This document shows, piece by piece, positions 1 through 9,618 of a stretch of DNA of 64,000 bases (positions are counted from its first letter, which is position 1; each line of letters opens with the position of its first letter). The DNA is from Triplophysa rosa (lineage: Eukaryota; Chordata; Actinopteri; Cypriniformes; Nemacheilidae). The DNA lies in assembly GCF_024868665.1 (NCBI RefSeq), contig NC_079900.1, forward strand, positions 1,349,212 to 1,413,211, given 5' to 3'. Below the pieces are notes generated by a model that searched no databases, had not been told where the DNA came from, and saw nothing but the letters and a program-made list of their open reading frames with translations. The translations under genes were made by a program, and so were the position numbers.

Positions 1-800
1 CATATCAAACTGAGGAAATTGTAAAATGGAGGATTTTAAAGATAAGAGCTCAGTTTGAAGATCAATTCTTCTGTTTGTTGTGTGTATATGCTCCTACTAA
101 TGCAATTGAAAGAATGATTTTTTTAGATGATTTATGTAAGGCTGTGAGTGATTGTAACACTGAAGACTTTTTAGTTTTAGGAGGAGATTTTAACTGTACT
201 GCGTTTTCAGTGGATAGGAATCATGAAGAACATCATATGCCCTCCAAGAGAAGGCTTGCCCAATTAGTAGAAACAAATGATCTGGTTGACATTTGGAAAA
301 ATTTCCATATGACTCAGAGACAATATACATATGTACATTCATTTAACAATTCACGATCTTTGGCAAGACTGGACAGGTTTTATGGATTTAATCATCAACT
401 TAATTTTTTTTAGAAATTGTTCTATTGTCCCTGTTAGTTTTTCAGATCACAGTCTGGTGCAATGTTTTTTTAGCTTTGAGCTCAGTAAAACCGAAGAGTG
501 CCTTTTGGCATTTCAATAATAATTTGTTGAATGATAAAAATTTTAAAGGAATTTTAACTTTTTTTTGGGAACAATTTAGGAATAAGAAGTCTGGTTTTCA
601 ATCATTACAGCAATGGTGGGATTTCGGAAAAGCACAAATTAAACAATTATGTCAAAATTATACTTTCAACATCACTAAAGATTTGACCCTCTCGATGGTT
701 TCATTGGAAGAGGATATTAAGGAACTCCAAGAGTCTGCTGAGATTTCGCAAAATCAAGTTTTGTTGGGAATTTTAAATAATAAAAAAAGGGAATTAGCTG
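1..800 (+). pseudogene. Tx1-clade LINE element A, ORF2 fragment (endonuclease part)
   Basis: This is a partial ORF2 of a non-LTR retrotransposon, entering the window inside the apurinic-type endonuclease domain. Visible endonuclease motifs are CVYAPTNA, LGGDFNCT, LARLDRFY and FSDHSLVQ, followed by the QQWWDFGKAQIK segment that links endonuclease to RT. The same order is seen in the intact element C (3344-8924), at roughly half identity, so A is a different subfamily. The reading frame is broken: the first frame stops at 411-413 in a run of T, and two other frames carry the rest of the homology. The copy ends at an assembly gap, so the RT domain is not seen. Confidence 0.85.
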
Positions 801-900
801 NNNNNNNNNNNNNNNNNNNNNNNNNNNNNNNNNNNNNNNNNNNNNNNNNNNNNNNNNNNNNNNNNNNNNNNNNNNNNNNNNNNNNNNNNNNNNNNNNNNN
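801..900. other. Assembly gap (100 N)
   Basis: Exactly one hundred N, the usual placeholder for a gap of unknown size. It lies between the truncated ORF2 of LINE A and (TC)n sequence, so microsatellite or repeat length is the probable cause. Confidence 0.95.
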
Positions 901-960
901 TCTCTCTCTCTTTTATGGAAAGGAAAATAAGCAACTATTATTCTCTCTCTCTCTCTCTCT
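901..960. repeat. (TC)n microsatellite before LINE B
   Basis: Two TC runs (901-910 and about 942-960) flank a 31-bp unique piece. LINE B begins directly after the second run. The same TC sequence precedes LINE C and follows its 3' end, which suggests TC is the insertion target. Confidence 0.85.
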
Positions 961-1115
961 GGTGCATGCTGGGAGTGTGTGGAGGTGCTGAGCGCGTGTT
1001 GAGAGTGACCGTGACCTTTTTCACTGTATTTCTTTTACTTATTTTTATATATTAGCGTAAGAAGGGAAGGTTTTCGTGTGTGTGTGTGCGCGCGGCTTTT
1101 AGCCGCGCCGTCGGA

Positions 1116-2333
1116 ATGGCGTCTTTTCATGCGCAAGGTTCATCAACTCTGTCACTCAGAAATGGCTGCAGGTGTGTTCCTGAGCCCGGGGTGACAGTGG
1201 AGGAACTGCTCGTGATAATTGGCGAAAAACTCGGCTTTGAAAATATTATCTCGGCCTCGCGGATGAACAAAGCAGTAGTCGTGTTTTTAAAAACGGAATC
1301 ATTGGTCAACGAGTTGACTGTGAGCGGAATATGGGTGAAGGAGACTTTTGTCCCAGTAACCCCGCTATCCGCGCCAGCAACTAAAGTCACCGTTTCTAAT
1401 ATTCCACCTTTTATATCTAATGATGTCATCGTTAAAGAGTTGATGAGATTTGGTAAGATCGCTAGCCCTGTTAAAACTGTGCCCCTCGGATGTAAGAATG
1501 CTGCCTTGAAGCATGTTATTTCTTTTAGGCGACATGTTTACATGTTTCTTAACTCTCAAGAGCGAACCTTGGAGGTGTCTTTCCGTGTTACTCACGGTAA
1601 GGATTCTTTCATGGTGTATGCGAGCACTGAGAATATGAGATGTTTTGAATGCGGTGATTTGGGACACAAGCGCTTCACGTGTCCGCATAAAAACGAGCAA
1701 CGCATCTCGTGGCGACGGCGAGAAATACATCTCGTGGCGACGGCGACAATATCGATCATAGCAATAAGGCAGAATCTCAGGGAGCTGAAGAACAGGATCA
1801 AAGAGTTACACAGGAAGTGAAGGGGCAGCAAGAGGTGAGTGGCATTCATGTCAATACTGGCAGTGTGGAAAAACCTGAATGCACTATCTTACCTGAGAAA
1901 GCTGTTGTGAGTGTTGCTAAGGTTAATGATAATGATCAGAGTGATGTTGAAGATATATGTGAGGGCAGTGATCTCGTACAGTCAGGTGTTTCTGAGGAAA
2001 ATATGGCCGATGAGACAGAGTTTGTCACAGTATACTGATGATGGAATAAGAGATGAGGAGAAATGGTCTGATGTGTCTAACAGGGTTGAGACAGATATGT
2101 ATACTATTGATCAGATAAACACTTTCCTTGATAAAACTAAAGGAAAAACAGGTGTTGATGTGAGTGAACATTTTCCTGATGTTGAGAAGTTTATTTCTTC
2201 TGTGATTCGGGCTAAGAAATTAAGCAGTAATGATGAACTTTCTCAACAAAAAAGATTTCGTTTAAATAAACACCTAACTGTACTCAGAACAGGTAGAAAG
2301 ATAAGTAGAGGGAAGGGGAAATCTAAGAAATAA
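1116..2333 (+). pseudogene. LINE B ORF1 (nucleic-acid-binding protein), frameshifted
   Basis: The ATG at 1116 (MASFHAQ) lines up with the start used in element C. The N-terminal part carries the conserved VSNIPPFISND and VISFRRHVYMFL blocks, then a CCHC zinc knuckle, CFECGDLGHKRFTC, at about 1643-1684. Past the knuckle the frame changes: the first frame stops at 1820, and homology continues in the frame reading GDNIDHSNKAE to 2038, then in a third frame (TIDQINTFLDKTKG, EHFPDVEKFI) to 2333. A 19-bp direct duplication (1703-1721 and 1728-1746, period 25) sits at the first break. The family role is RNA binding in the retrotransposition RNP; this copy cannot make a full protein. Confidence 0.8.
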
Positions 2334-2398
2334 TAATGGCTGTTTACTCTTCTTGTCTGGGTCAACTTTCTTTTCTGCTTTTTTTCTCTCTTTCTTAT

Positions 2399-3310
2399 GG
2401 ACTTTTTGAGGTTGGGATCTCTTAACATCAATGGAATGAGGGATGGGAAAAAGTCATTTTAGTCATTTTAAAGTCAAATGTCATTTTATCAGAAATGATA
2501 GATTTAAAAGATTTGAGTGTCACTTTTCTGCAAGAAACTCACAGTACTTGTAGTAATGAAGTCAACTGGGGTTTATGGTGGAAAGGAGATGTTTGAGTCA
2601 TGGGACTAATTTAAGTGCTGGTGTAGCTGTTCTTTTCTCTCCTTCTCTAAAAGTGAATGTTTTATCCAAAATTGAATTAGTGCCAGGAAGGTTTTTAGTT
2701 GTAAAGGCTGAAATTAATAACTTTAAATTCTTGTTTGTAAATATTTATGCCCCTAATGTTGGAGCAGAAAGAAGAGTATTTTTTACTAAACTGGAGAGTA
2801 TAGTTAAAGAAGAAAAGGAAGATGTTTTCATTGTTGTAGCCGGGGGGACTGGAACTGCACTCTTGACTTTACACTAGATAGGAATGGGGAAGAACCTCAT
2901 GCTCAATCAGCCGCATGTTTAGCTGGTGTTTTAAAAAAACTGAGTCTCTTAGATGTATGGCGAGAACACAATCCCTCTACAAAGCAATATACATGGGTGA
3001 AAGTCTGTAATGAAAGGATTTCAGCTGCACGTTTGGACCGGTTTTATATATCTAGCAATATGAGAAATAGAGTTTTTAGTATGGAAATTATTCCCAATGC
3101 TCTTTCTGATCACAAACTTATTACAGTTGGTGTTACCCTGTTTAAAAGCACATATAAAAGCTGTTATTGGCATTTCAACACTAAACTTTTAGAAGATACA
3201 CTTTTTTGTGATGCTTTTAAGTTTTTTTGGGAGACATGGCAAACTGAACAGAGTCTTTTTGAAAGTATTATTCAGTGGTGGGAAGTGGGTAAAGCACACA
3301 TAAGAGGACC
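2399..3310 (+). pseudogene. LINE B ORF2 fragment (endonuclease), frameshifted and truncated
   Basis: The ORF opens with MDFLRLGSLNINGMRD, the N-terminal Asn motif of LINE endonucleases. A small tandem duplication (gtcatttta twice, 2453-2470) brings an early stop. Homology resumes as TFLQETHST, NLSAGVAVLF, FVNIYAPN and, after a one-base loss at the GGD(F/W)NC catalytic motif (about 2845), RNGEEPH, LARLDRFYISS-type and LSDHKLIT blocks up to QWWEVGKAHI. No RT domain follows; the sequence runs into TC repeat. This is a dead copy. Confidence 0.8.
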
Positions 3311-3343
3311 AGTCTCTCTCGCTCTCTCTCTCTCTCTCTCTCA
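3311..3343. repeat. (TC)n microsatellite between LINE B and LINE C
   Basis: A short TC tract with one interrupting CG, directly joined to truncated ORF2 of element B on the left and to the 5' UTR of element C on the right. Confidence 0.85.
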
Positions 3344-3504
3344 CTTCCGGTGTGTTTGTCGAGGGTGAGTGTGGGCAGAGTGGTGTGAGCGCGGGTGATT
3401 TCTTGTGAGTTAATCTTTTCTTTATTCTTTTTTTCTGGCTTTATTCTCTTATCTGTTTGTTTGGATATAGTTGCTTTTGTTTTGTGGGCCGTTTTGCGGC
3501 AAGC

Positions 3505-4836
3505 ATGACGGCCCCACGCGTGCATAGTTTGAGCTCATTAACCCGGCGTCATGGGGTGAAAGTAGCGTCCGCGGCTAGTGTAGAAAAATGCTGCCTGGCT
3601 GTGGGCGAGGTTGTGGGCCATGCAAGTATAATGTCTGCCTCGAGAATGAATAACGCCACTGTCATCTTTCTTTGCACTATTGAAAAGGCCAATGAAGTGG
3701 TCGAAAAGGGTTTAGTCATTGATAACCTTTTCACTCCCGTGCTTCCGCTTTCTACACCATCAAAGAAAGTTGTACTATCTAACGTACCGCCGTTTCTTAG
3801 TGACGAAACTTTAGTCAATGCTTTGTCGCGTTATGGCAAACCAGTCTCAGCCATTAAGAAAATTCCCATCGGTGGTGGATCGCCTTTGTTGAAACATGTT
3901 GTTTCGTTTAGGCGTTTCGTCTACATGGTTTTGAAAGATGATGATGATTTTGATGTGTCTTTGCACTTTCGCGTTGATGATTATGATTACATCATTTATG
4001 CAACAACTGACAGATTGAAGTGTTTTAACTGTGGACAGCATGGTCATTTAATCCGTGCTTGTCCAGCAAAAAATCAAAGCAATCTGTTAAATGACGGCGA
4101 CAATGTTGTTATCTCTAATAACTTGTCAGATGGTCGCGATGAAATTACTGACAGAAGTGATGTTGTGGTTCATATTGAGCCTGATAAAGCAGGACCATCA
4201 CATTCTGCTCCTGATGTACCAGCGTCACAAGTGGCGAAAGGCAAAACTGATGATAGCTTGCCCGGGCTCGTGGTCAATAGAGCTGAAGATGCATTGCTTG
4301 AAAACACGGGTTCTGATGTAGGCGTGTCTAATCTACCGGCGGATGAGTCCGTTACTGAGGAAAACCGGCATTTAAATGTTGACTTCAATAATGACTTACA
4401 AATCACTGTGAGAAATGAGTGTGATGCTATTGAAATGGAAATGGAGCAGACTGAGTTTAAAGTCCCATTTAAGAGGAAAAATGTGGATGAAGCCCAAGTT
4501 GGTAGACCTGCAAAAAAACCGGACAGGGATGAGTTAAGTGATAACGATGAAGCAGAGAGCGGCAGCGAATCATCTGATTCTAGTGTTAGTCTTTCTCAAA
4601 GTGTTTTTTCTGGGTGTCGTTATGAGGTTGATGACATCAAACTGTACCTTAGAGCTACCAAAAATAAGAGAGGTGTGCGTATTAAGGAATATTTTCCAGA
4701 TGTAAAGCAGTTTGTTGAAAAAGCTAGGCGTTTTATGATGGAGGGCTCGTTTACAAATAAGGAAGTTTATCGTCTGAAAAAGATTGTAAGTAAATTTAAT
4801 TCTGAGCTTAACAATGAGGACAGTGAAAAAGCCTAA
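3505..4836 (+). CDS. LINE C ORF1 protein with CCHC zinc knuckle
   Basis: The product is 443 aa from the ATG at 3505 (MTAPRVHS). That start is preferred over the in-frame ATG at 3457 because it aligns with the start in element B. The N-terminal half holds the ORF1 core of fish Tx1 elements (VLSNVPPFLSD, KHVVSFRRFVYMVL). A CX2CX4HX4C zinc knuckle, CFNCGQHGHLIRAC, lies at about residues 173-186. The C-terminal half is acidic and Ser-rich, ending in a conserved block (YEVDDIKLYL, EYFPDVKQFV). The likely role is RNA binding and chaperoning in the retrotransposon RNP. Its end overlaps the open frame of ORF2, but the likely ORF2 ATG lies 67 bases downstream, as usual for two-ORF LINEs. Confidence 0.85.
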   Translation: MTAPRVHSLSSLTRRHGVKVASAASVEKCCLAVGEVVGHASIMSASRMNNATVIFLCTIEKANEVVEKGLVIDNLFTPVLPLSTPSKKVVLSNVPPFLSDETLVNALSRYGKPVSAIKKIPIGGGSPLLKHVVSFRRFVYMVLKDDDDFDVSLHFRVDDYDYIIYATTDRLKCFNCGQHGHLIRACPAKNQSNLLNDGDNVVISNNLSDGRDEITDRSDVVVHIEPDKAGPSHSAPDVPASQVAKGKTDDSLPGLVVNRAEDALLENTGSDVGVSNLPADESVTEENRHLNVDFNNDLQITVRNECDAIEMEMEQTEFKVPFKRKNVDEAQVGRPAKKPDRDELSDNDEAESGSESSDSSVSLSQSVFSGCRYEVDDIKLYLRATKNKRGVRIKEYFPDVKQFVEKARRFMMEGSFTNKEVYRLKKIVSKFNSELNNEDSEKA

Positions 4837-4903
4837 GCACATGTATTCTAACAGAATGTTTTTGTTTTTTCGGTTTTTCTTTTCTTTTCTCCTCTTCATA
4901 AGC

Positions 4904-7900
4904 ATGTGTGAGTTCAATGTTGCAACTTTAAACTTGAACGGTGCCAGAGACATGCGAAAAAGAGCAGAATTGTTTCAAGTCATTTATCAGAAGAAAATTG
5001 ATATTATTATGTTACAAGAGACACACAGTGATACTAGCAATGCTGCTGATTGGGCAGTGGAATGGAATGGTACCACTGTCTTAAGTCATAATACTTCACT
5101 TAGTGCTGGAGTTGCTATTCTTTTTACAAAGGGCTTCAGTCCGCACTCCCTTCAGGTTGAAGAGGTTATTAAAGGTAGGCTGTTAAAAGTACGAGCCTCT
5201 TTTGAAAACTCTGTATTTGTTTTTATCTGTGTTTATTCACCAACTTCAGCTGTTGAAAGAATGTTGTTTTTAAATACTTTGTGTTCTGTTCTGCAAAATG
5301 TTGGTGATGAAGAATATTTATTCTTGGGTGGTGATTTTAATTGCACGGAATCCAACTTGGATAGAAATCACATTGAACCTCATTTACCCTCCCGTAAACG
5401 CCTCATTCAGTTAATAAAAACGCATGAACTAAGTGATATTTGGCGGCAACGGAATGGCGAACATAAACAATACTCTTGGTCTCATGTTCGTGGTAGTTTG
5501 ATCTCATTGGCAAGACTGGATAGAATATATGTTTTTAAGTATCATTATAGTGTAGTAAAGAATTGTGTTATTACCCCATCAAGTCTTTCAGACCATAGTA
5601 TGGTGCAGTGTTCCGTGTTGGTTAATTTTATTAAGCCTAAGAGTGCTTACTGGCTTTTAAATACCACTTTGCTGGGGGACAGTTGTTTTAAAAAAAGCTT
5701 TGAATTTTTTTGGGACGAATTTAGAACTACTAAGAAGTCTTTTAGAACACTGCAGCAATGGTGGGATTTTGGGAAAGTTCAGACAAAAGTATTTTGTCAA
5801 CAATACTCTCGGAACGTTACTAGAGAGGTAACCATAATTTTAAATGCCTTAGAGACTGACATTTTAAAATTGCAAGAATTGGCTCTCTTGCCTGGGGACC
5901 AAAATGGTGTGGAGTCTCTTTTAAAAAATAAGAAGACTCAATTAGCCGATCTATTGGGGAATAAAGCACAGGGTGCTCTGGTCAGGTCCCGTTTTCAGAG
6001 CGTGAATGAAATGGATGTACCATCAAAGTTTTTCTTCAGTTTGGAAAAGAAGAACGGGCAAAATAGGGTCATTCATGGATTACTTTCTGAATCCGGAACT
6101 TTGTTGACAGACTCTGCAGACATTCGTAAAAGAGCAGTCTCTTTTTATGAGAATTTATATAGAAATGAACTGGGTGCAGAGTATGATAATGATAGTGATT
6201 TTTTTGATAATCTCCCTCAGGTGTCAGAGGAAGTTAATGGAAAAATTTCACGTCCTTTAACTTTGGGAGAACTGCATAGAGCCCTCCAAGGAATGAATCT
6301 TGGGAAAGCGCCGGGGATCGATGGTCTGCCAGTTGACTTTTACAAGTCTTTTTGGTCAGTGATTGGAGAGGATTTGCTGGAGGTACTTAATGACAGTTTA
6401 GCCGGAGGGCTGATGCCGTTAAGTTGCCGCAGAGCTGTCCTTACTCTGCTACCTAAAAGGGGTGATCTGACAAATATCAAATGCTGGCGGCCGGTATCGC
6501 TCCTCTGTGGGGACTATAAGCTGTTCTCTAAAGTTTTAGCAAATCGTTTGGCAGAGGTCATGGACCAGGTCATCCATCCTGATCAGACATACTGTGTCCC
6601 TGGTAGGTTGATCTTTGATAATGTCTCTCTGATTAGAGATCTTTTAGATGTCTCTAAGATGTTAAATTTAGACTGTGGCTTGATATCTTTAGATCAAGAA
6701 AAGGCCTTTGATCGTGTTGAACATGTGTATTTATGGAGAGTGTTAGAGGCTTTTGGTTTCTGTAAAAAGTTTATTAATCAGGTGAAGGTCCTCTATAGTG
6801 ACGTCGAGAGTATTCTCAAGGTGAACGGTGGTTTATGTGCTCCTTTTGGGGCTCGTAGAGGTATAAGACAGGGATGTCCACTTTCTGGTATGCTTTATTC
6901 TTTGGCCATAGAGCCTTTACTACAACAAATAAGGCTGAAACTTCATGGTATTATTTTGCCAAATTGCAGTAGTAGTTTTGTTTTATCAGCATACGCTGAT
7001 GATATAGTAGTTATGGTCAGTAGGCAAAATGATGTACAGATTTTAACAGAATTGCTCAGGAATTTTAAGGTGCTATCTTCTGCCAATATTAATTGGAACA
7101 AAAGTGAAGCACTGCTCTTAGGAAGGTGGTCAAATGGGAAACCAAAACTTCCTGCTGGTTTACAGTGGGGAAAAGAAGGTTTTAAGTATCTGGGAGTGTT
7201 TTTAGGTGATGAAGCAACAGTAAAGAAAAACTGGGAAGGTTTAATTGAAAAAATTGAAGGGCGCTTAAAAAAATGGAAGTATTTGTTTTCAAAATGGTCA
7301 TATAGAGGGCGCATTTTGGTTGTTAATAATCTGGTGGCGTCTTCTTTATGGCATAAATTTGCATGTGTAGACCCTCCTTTGCAGTTGGTTGCGAAAATCC
7401 AGGCTATCCTGGTGGATTTTTTTTGGGATAAACTACATTGGGTCCCTCAAAATGTGTTATTTTTGCCCAAGGAGGAAGGAGGTCAAGGACTGGTGCATCT
7501 CCAGAGTAGAATTGCTGCCTTTCGACTGCAGTTTGTGCAAAGACTTTTGGGTGGACCTTCAAACTGCAGTTGGCGTGCCGTTGCATGTCAGATTCTTCGT
7601 AGTTTTGCGAGTCTTGGATTGGACAAAGCCCTTTTTTTGATGGATCCTCAAAAAATGAATACCTCCACTTTGCCAGTTTTTTATAGGAACACTTTTAAAG
7701 TTTGGAGTCTTTTTGATGTCCAAAGATCAGAAGATTCTCCTTCTATTTTCTGGTTACTAGAAGAACCTTTAATTTATGGCTCTCGTTTGGATCTAATGGA
7801 CAGTGCTTCTTTTCCTGGACTGAGCAGATTGCTGTTGGAACACAATATTATTATTCTGAGTCAATTATTGGACATTGTGGGACTGAACTTTAAGAACGAA

Positions 7901-8800
7901 GCGGCATTGGCTCAACACTTGGGAGTAAGGTCAATTCGCGTGGCTGCTCAGCTGCTGACGAGTTGGAAAGCTGTTCTTAATACAACTGAAATAGCCTTGT
8001 TAAATGATTTTTGTACAGGTTCCTGTGTTCCTAATTCTAAAGATTCTTTTCCTTGTTTTTATTTGTCTGTGAATTTAGAGGAGGTTTCTTCCCCTTTTTT
8101 CGAAAATAGTAAATCTCTGTGTGTCTTTTCTTTTTTTTCAAGTACTGGTAAATCTTTGTATAAGGCCTGTGTTTTAGCTTTTAGCAAAAAAGGGTTGAAC
8201 GGAAAAACTGACTCCCCCTGGCGTGATGTTTTTAATCTTGATCAGAGTAGAAAGCCTGAGTGGAGATCCCTGTATAAACCACCGTTGACCAAGAGAGCAG
8301 GTGATTTGCAATGGAGAATTCTCCATGGTGCTGTCGCAGTAAATGCGTTCATTTCAGTTTTAAACCCTGAGGTTGCTTCTCTATGTCCCTTTTGCTCTGT
8401 CAAAGAAACAATTTTTCATGCTTTTATGAAGTGTTGTAGATTGGAACCGTTATTCGTGATTGTGAGTGATCTTTTTGGGAGTTGTAATGAGATGTTCTCT
8501 CTAGAGACTTTTATTTTGGGGTTCAAATACGTGAGGAAAAAAAGATTTCTCTGTCAACTTTTGAATTTTGTGTTGGGCCAAGCAAAGTTGGCCATTTATG
8601 TCAGAAAAAAGAAAATAGAGCAAAATGTAAGTCAAAACTTGGTAGTTTTGTTTTCTAATATGGTGAAATCCAGAGTTTTGGTCGATTTTTATTATTATAA
8701 ATCTGTTAATGATCTTGCTACTTTTGAATGTATTTGGTGTTGCAAAGAGGTTCTGTGTTATGTTTCTGAGGGTGAATTGTTTTTTACCCATACTTTATGA
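4904..8800 (+). CDS. LINE C ORF2: endonuclease and reverse transcriptase
   Basis: About 1298 aa from the ATG at 4904 (MCEFNVATLNLNGARD). The open frame extends up to 4814, but the 30 extra residues are Phe-rich and lie before the conserved endonuclease start. The AP-type endonuclease (about 1-240) shows LNLNGARD, LQETHSD, LGGDFNC and LSDHSMV. The RT follows with RPVSLLCGDYKLFSKVL (about 529), ISLDQEKAFDRV, GIRQGCPLSGML (about 653) and the catalytic AYADDIVVM (about 696). Near the C terminus (about 1160) is a CCHC-type motif, CPFCSVKETIFHAFMKC, typical of L1/Tx1 ORF2. All catalytic motifs are intact and uninterrupted, so this is the best candidate in the window for an active retrotransposon enzyme. 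The enzyme nicks target DNA and primes reverse transcription from the nick. Confidence 0.9.
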   Translation: MCEFNVATLNLNGARDMRKRAELFQVIYQKKIDIIMLQETHSDTSNAADWAVEWNGTTVLSHNTSLSAGVAILFTKGFSPHSLQVEEVIKGRLLKVRASFENSVFVFICVYSPTSAVERMLFLNTLCSVLQNVGDEEYLFLGGDFNCTESNLDRNHIEPHLPSRKRLIQLIKTHELSDIWRQRNGEHKQYSWSHVRGSLISLARLDRIYVFKYHYSVVKNCVITPSSLSDHSMVQCSVLVNFIKPKSAYWLLNTTLLGDSCFKKSFEFFWDEFRTTKKSFRTLQQWWDFGKVQTKVFCQQYSRNVTREVTIILNALETDILKLQELALLPGDQNGVESLLKNKKTQLADLLGNKAQGALVRSRFQSVNEMDVPSKFFFSLEKKNGQNRVIHGLLSESGTLLTDSADIRKRAVSFYENLYRNELGAEYDNDSDFFDNLPQVSEEVNGKISRPLTLGELHRALQGMNLGKAPGIDGLPVDFYKSFWSVIGEDLLEVLNDSLAGGLMPLSCRRAVLTLLPKRGDLTNIKCWRPVSLLCGDYKLFSKVLANRLAEVMDQVIHPDQTYCVPGRLIFDNVSLIRDLLDVSKMLNLDCGLISLDQEKAFDRVEHVYLWRVLEAFGFCKKFINQVKVLYSDVESILKVNGGLCAPFGARRGIRQGCPLSGMLYSLAIEPLLQQIRLKLHGIILPNCSSSFVLSAYADDIVVMVSRQNDVQILTELLRNFKVLSSANINWNKSEALLLGRWSNGKPKLPAGLQWGKEGFKYLGVFLGDEATVKKNWEGLIEKIEGRLKKWKYLFSKWSYRGRILVVNNLVASSLWHKFACVDPPLQLVAKIQAILVDFFWDKLHWVPQNVLFLPKEEGGQGLVHLQSRIAAFRLQFVQRLLGGPSNCSWRAVACQILRSFASLGLDKALFLMDPQKMNTSTLPVFYRNTFKVWSLFDVQRSEDSPSIFWLLEEPLIYGSRLDLMDSASFPGLSRLLLEHNIIILSQLLDIVGLNFKNEAALAQHLGVRSIRVAAQLLTSWKAVLNTTEIALLNDFCTGSCVPNSKDSFPCFYLSVNLEEVSSPFFENSKSLCVFSFFSSTGKSLYKACVLAFSKKGLNGKTDSPWRDVFNLDQSRKPEWRSLYKPPLTKRAGDLQWRILHGAVAVNAFISVLNPEVASLCPFCSVKETIFHAFMKCCRLEPLFVIVSDLFGSCNEMFSLETFILGFKYVRKKRFLCQLLNFVLGQAKLAIYVRKKKIEQNVSQNLVVLFSNMVKSRVLVDFYYYKSVNDLATFECIWCCKEVLCYVSEGELFFTHTL

Positions 8801-8924
8801 TTATTATTATTTATGTATTATATTGGTTTTTTCCTCTCTCTCTTTTTTTGGTTGTTGTGAATGGTAAATGAAGAGTTGTATTGTGTAATAGTAGATGTTT
8901 TTTTGTAATAAAGGCGTTGTTAAA

Positions 8925-8997
8925 TCTCTCTCTCGCGCTCTCTCTCTCGCGCTCTCTCTCTCTCGCGCGCTCTCTCTCTCTCGCGCGCTCTCTCTCA
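8925..8997. repeat. (TC)n microsatellite with CG interruptions after LINE C
   Basis: TC runs broken at regular points by CGCG or CGCGCG steps. They directly follow the 3' end of element C and match the class of repeat at its 5' side. Confidence 0.9.
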
Positions 8998-9599
8998 TAC
9001 CATGTATACCAAAAACTAATACGAGGCCTCAAATGGCTAATCCTTAAACATACACACAGACAAAATTCCAGATTCATTTTGCAGTGCTAGTCCTTTACCG
9101 AACTAATGGCGTTGTCAATAAGATGTTGCCAGATAAGAAAATATATCAAAATTCCATGCGGTTGTTTGTAATATGCAAACACTCACCGGTTATCGTTAAT
9201 ATGGATATCCTTCTCAACCTCTCTCGCGCTCTAACGGTCGACCCTAAAACGGAAAAACTAATGAGCAACTATACCTTTCTGAGGTGGACAAAATATGTGT
9301 ACGTCAATATGTCAGGTCGGTTAATCCATCGGAGGAAAAAAACTCCCGCTGAAAGTTACTACATTATGATTTACATGATAAATACATTTACTGTAGAATT
9401 TATCCGCCACCAAAATTTGCCCAAAATGCTTTGCATGTCTACAGCAACCTTCTGTATAAATGTGCTACAGTAAGGATTTGTTCATTTTACAATAATAATG
9501 CTATGAAAACTACAGAAATTTGTTAGTGTAGCCACACAAAATTATGCCATAATGCCCATATTAGTAAATATCCTTGTATTGTAATATCCTCCAGTAAAA
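8998..9599. other. Stretch without recognised gene
   Basis: No exon or coding homology was recognised. Part of it (about 9360-9530, with tttgcccaaaatgctttgca) resembles 58940-59090, suggesting an old dispersed repeat. An open frame at 9084-9473 has no family signature and is probably chance. Confidence 0.4.
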
Positions 9600-9618
9600 C
9601 GTTACAGATGCCTTAGGA

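Larger units (their letters stand above)
961..3310 (+). mobile_element. Tx1-clade LINE element B, 3'-truncated
   Basis: The element starts immediately after a TC tract with a 5' UTR, then a frameshifted ORF1 (1116-2333) and the endonuclease half of ORF2 (2399-3310). It stops abruptly inside ORF2, just after the QWWEVGKAHI segment, where another TC tract begins at about 3311. Losing the 3' half is the reverse of the usual LINE 5' truncation. It is more easily explained by recombination between TC tracts, or by mis-assembly, than by incomplete reverse transcription. Confidence 0.85.
3344..8924 (+). mobile_element. Full-length Tx1-clade (L1-type) LINE element C
   Basis: The element is complete from a 5' UTR (begins cacttccggtgtg) through ORF1 (3505-4836), ORF2 (4904-8800) and a short T-rich 3' UTR ending aataaaggcgttgttaaa. 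It is bracketed by TC microsatellite on both sides. Both ORFs are open, with no stop or frameshift, so this copy may be recent and possibly competent. The Tx1 clade of L1-like LINEs includes lineages that insert into specific targets; I recall one named Kibi that targets (TC)n. The placement here fits such target choice, but the family name is inference. Confidence 0.88.

Noticed and set aside
4814..4903. ORF2 start at the first in-frame ATG of LINE C
   Set aside because: The 30 residues are Phe-rich, lie before the conserved endonuclease start and overlap the end of ORF1; the ATG at 4904 fits the family better.
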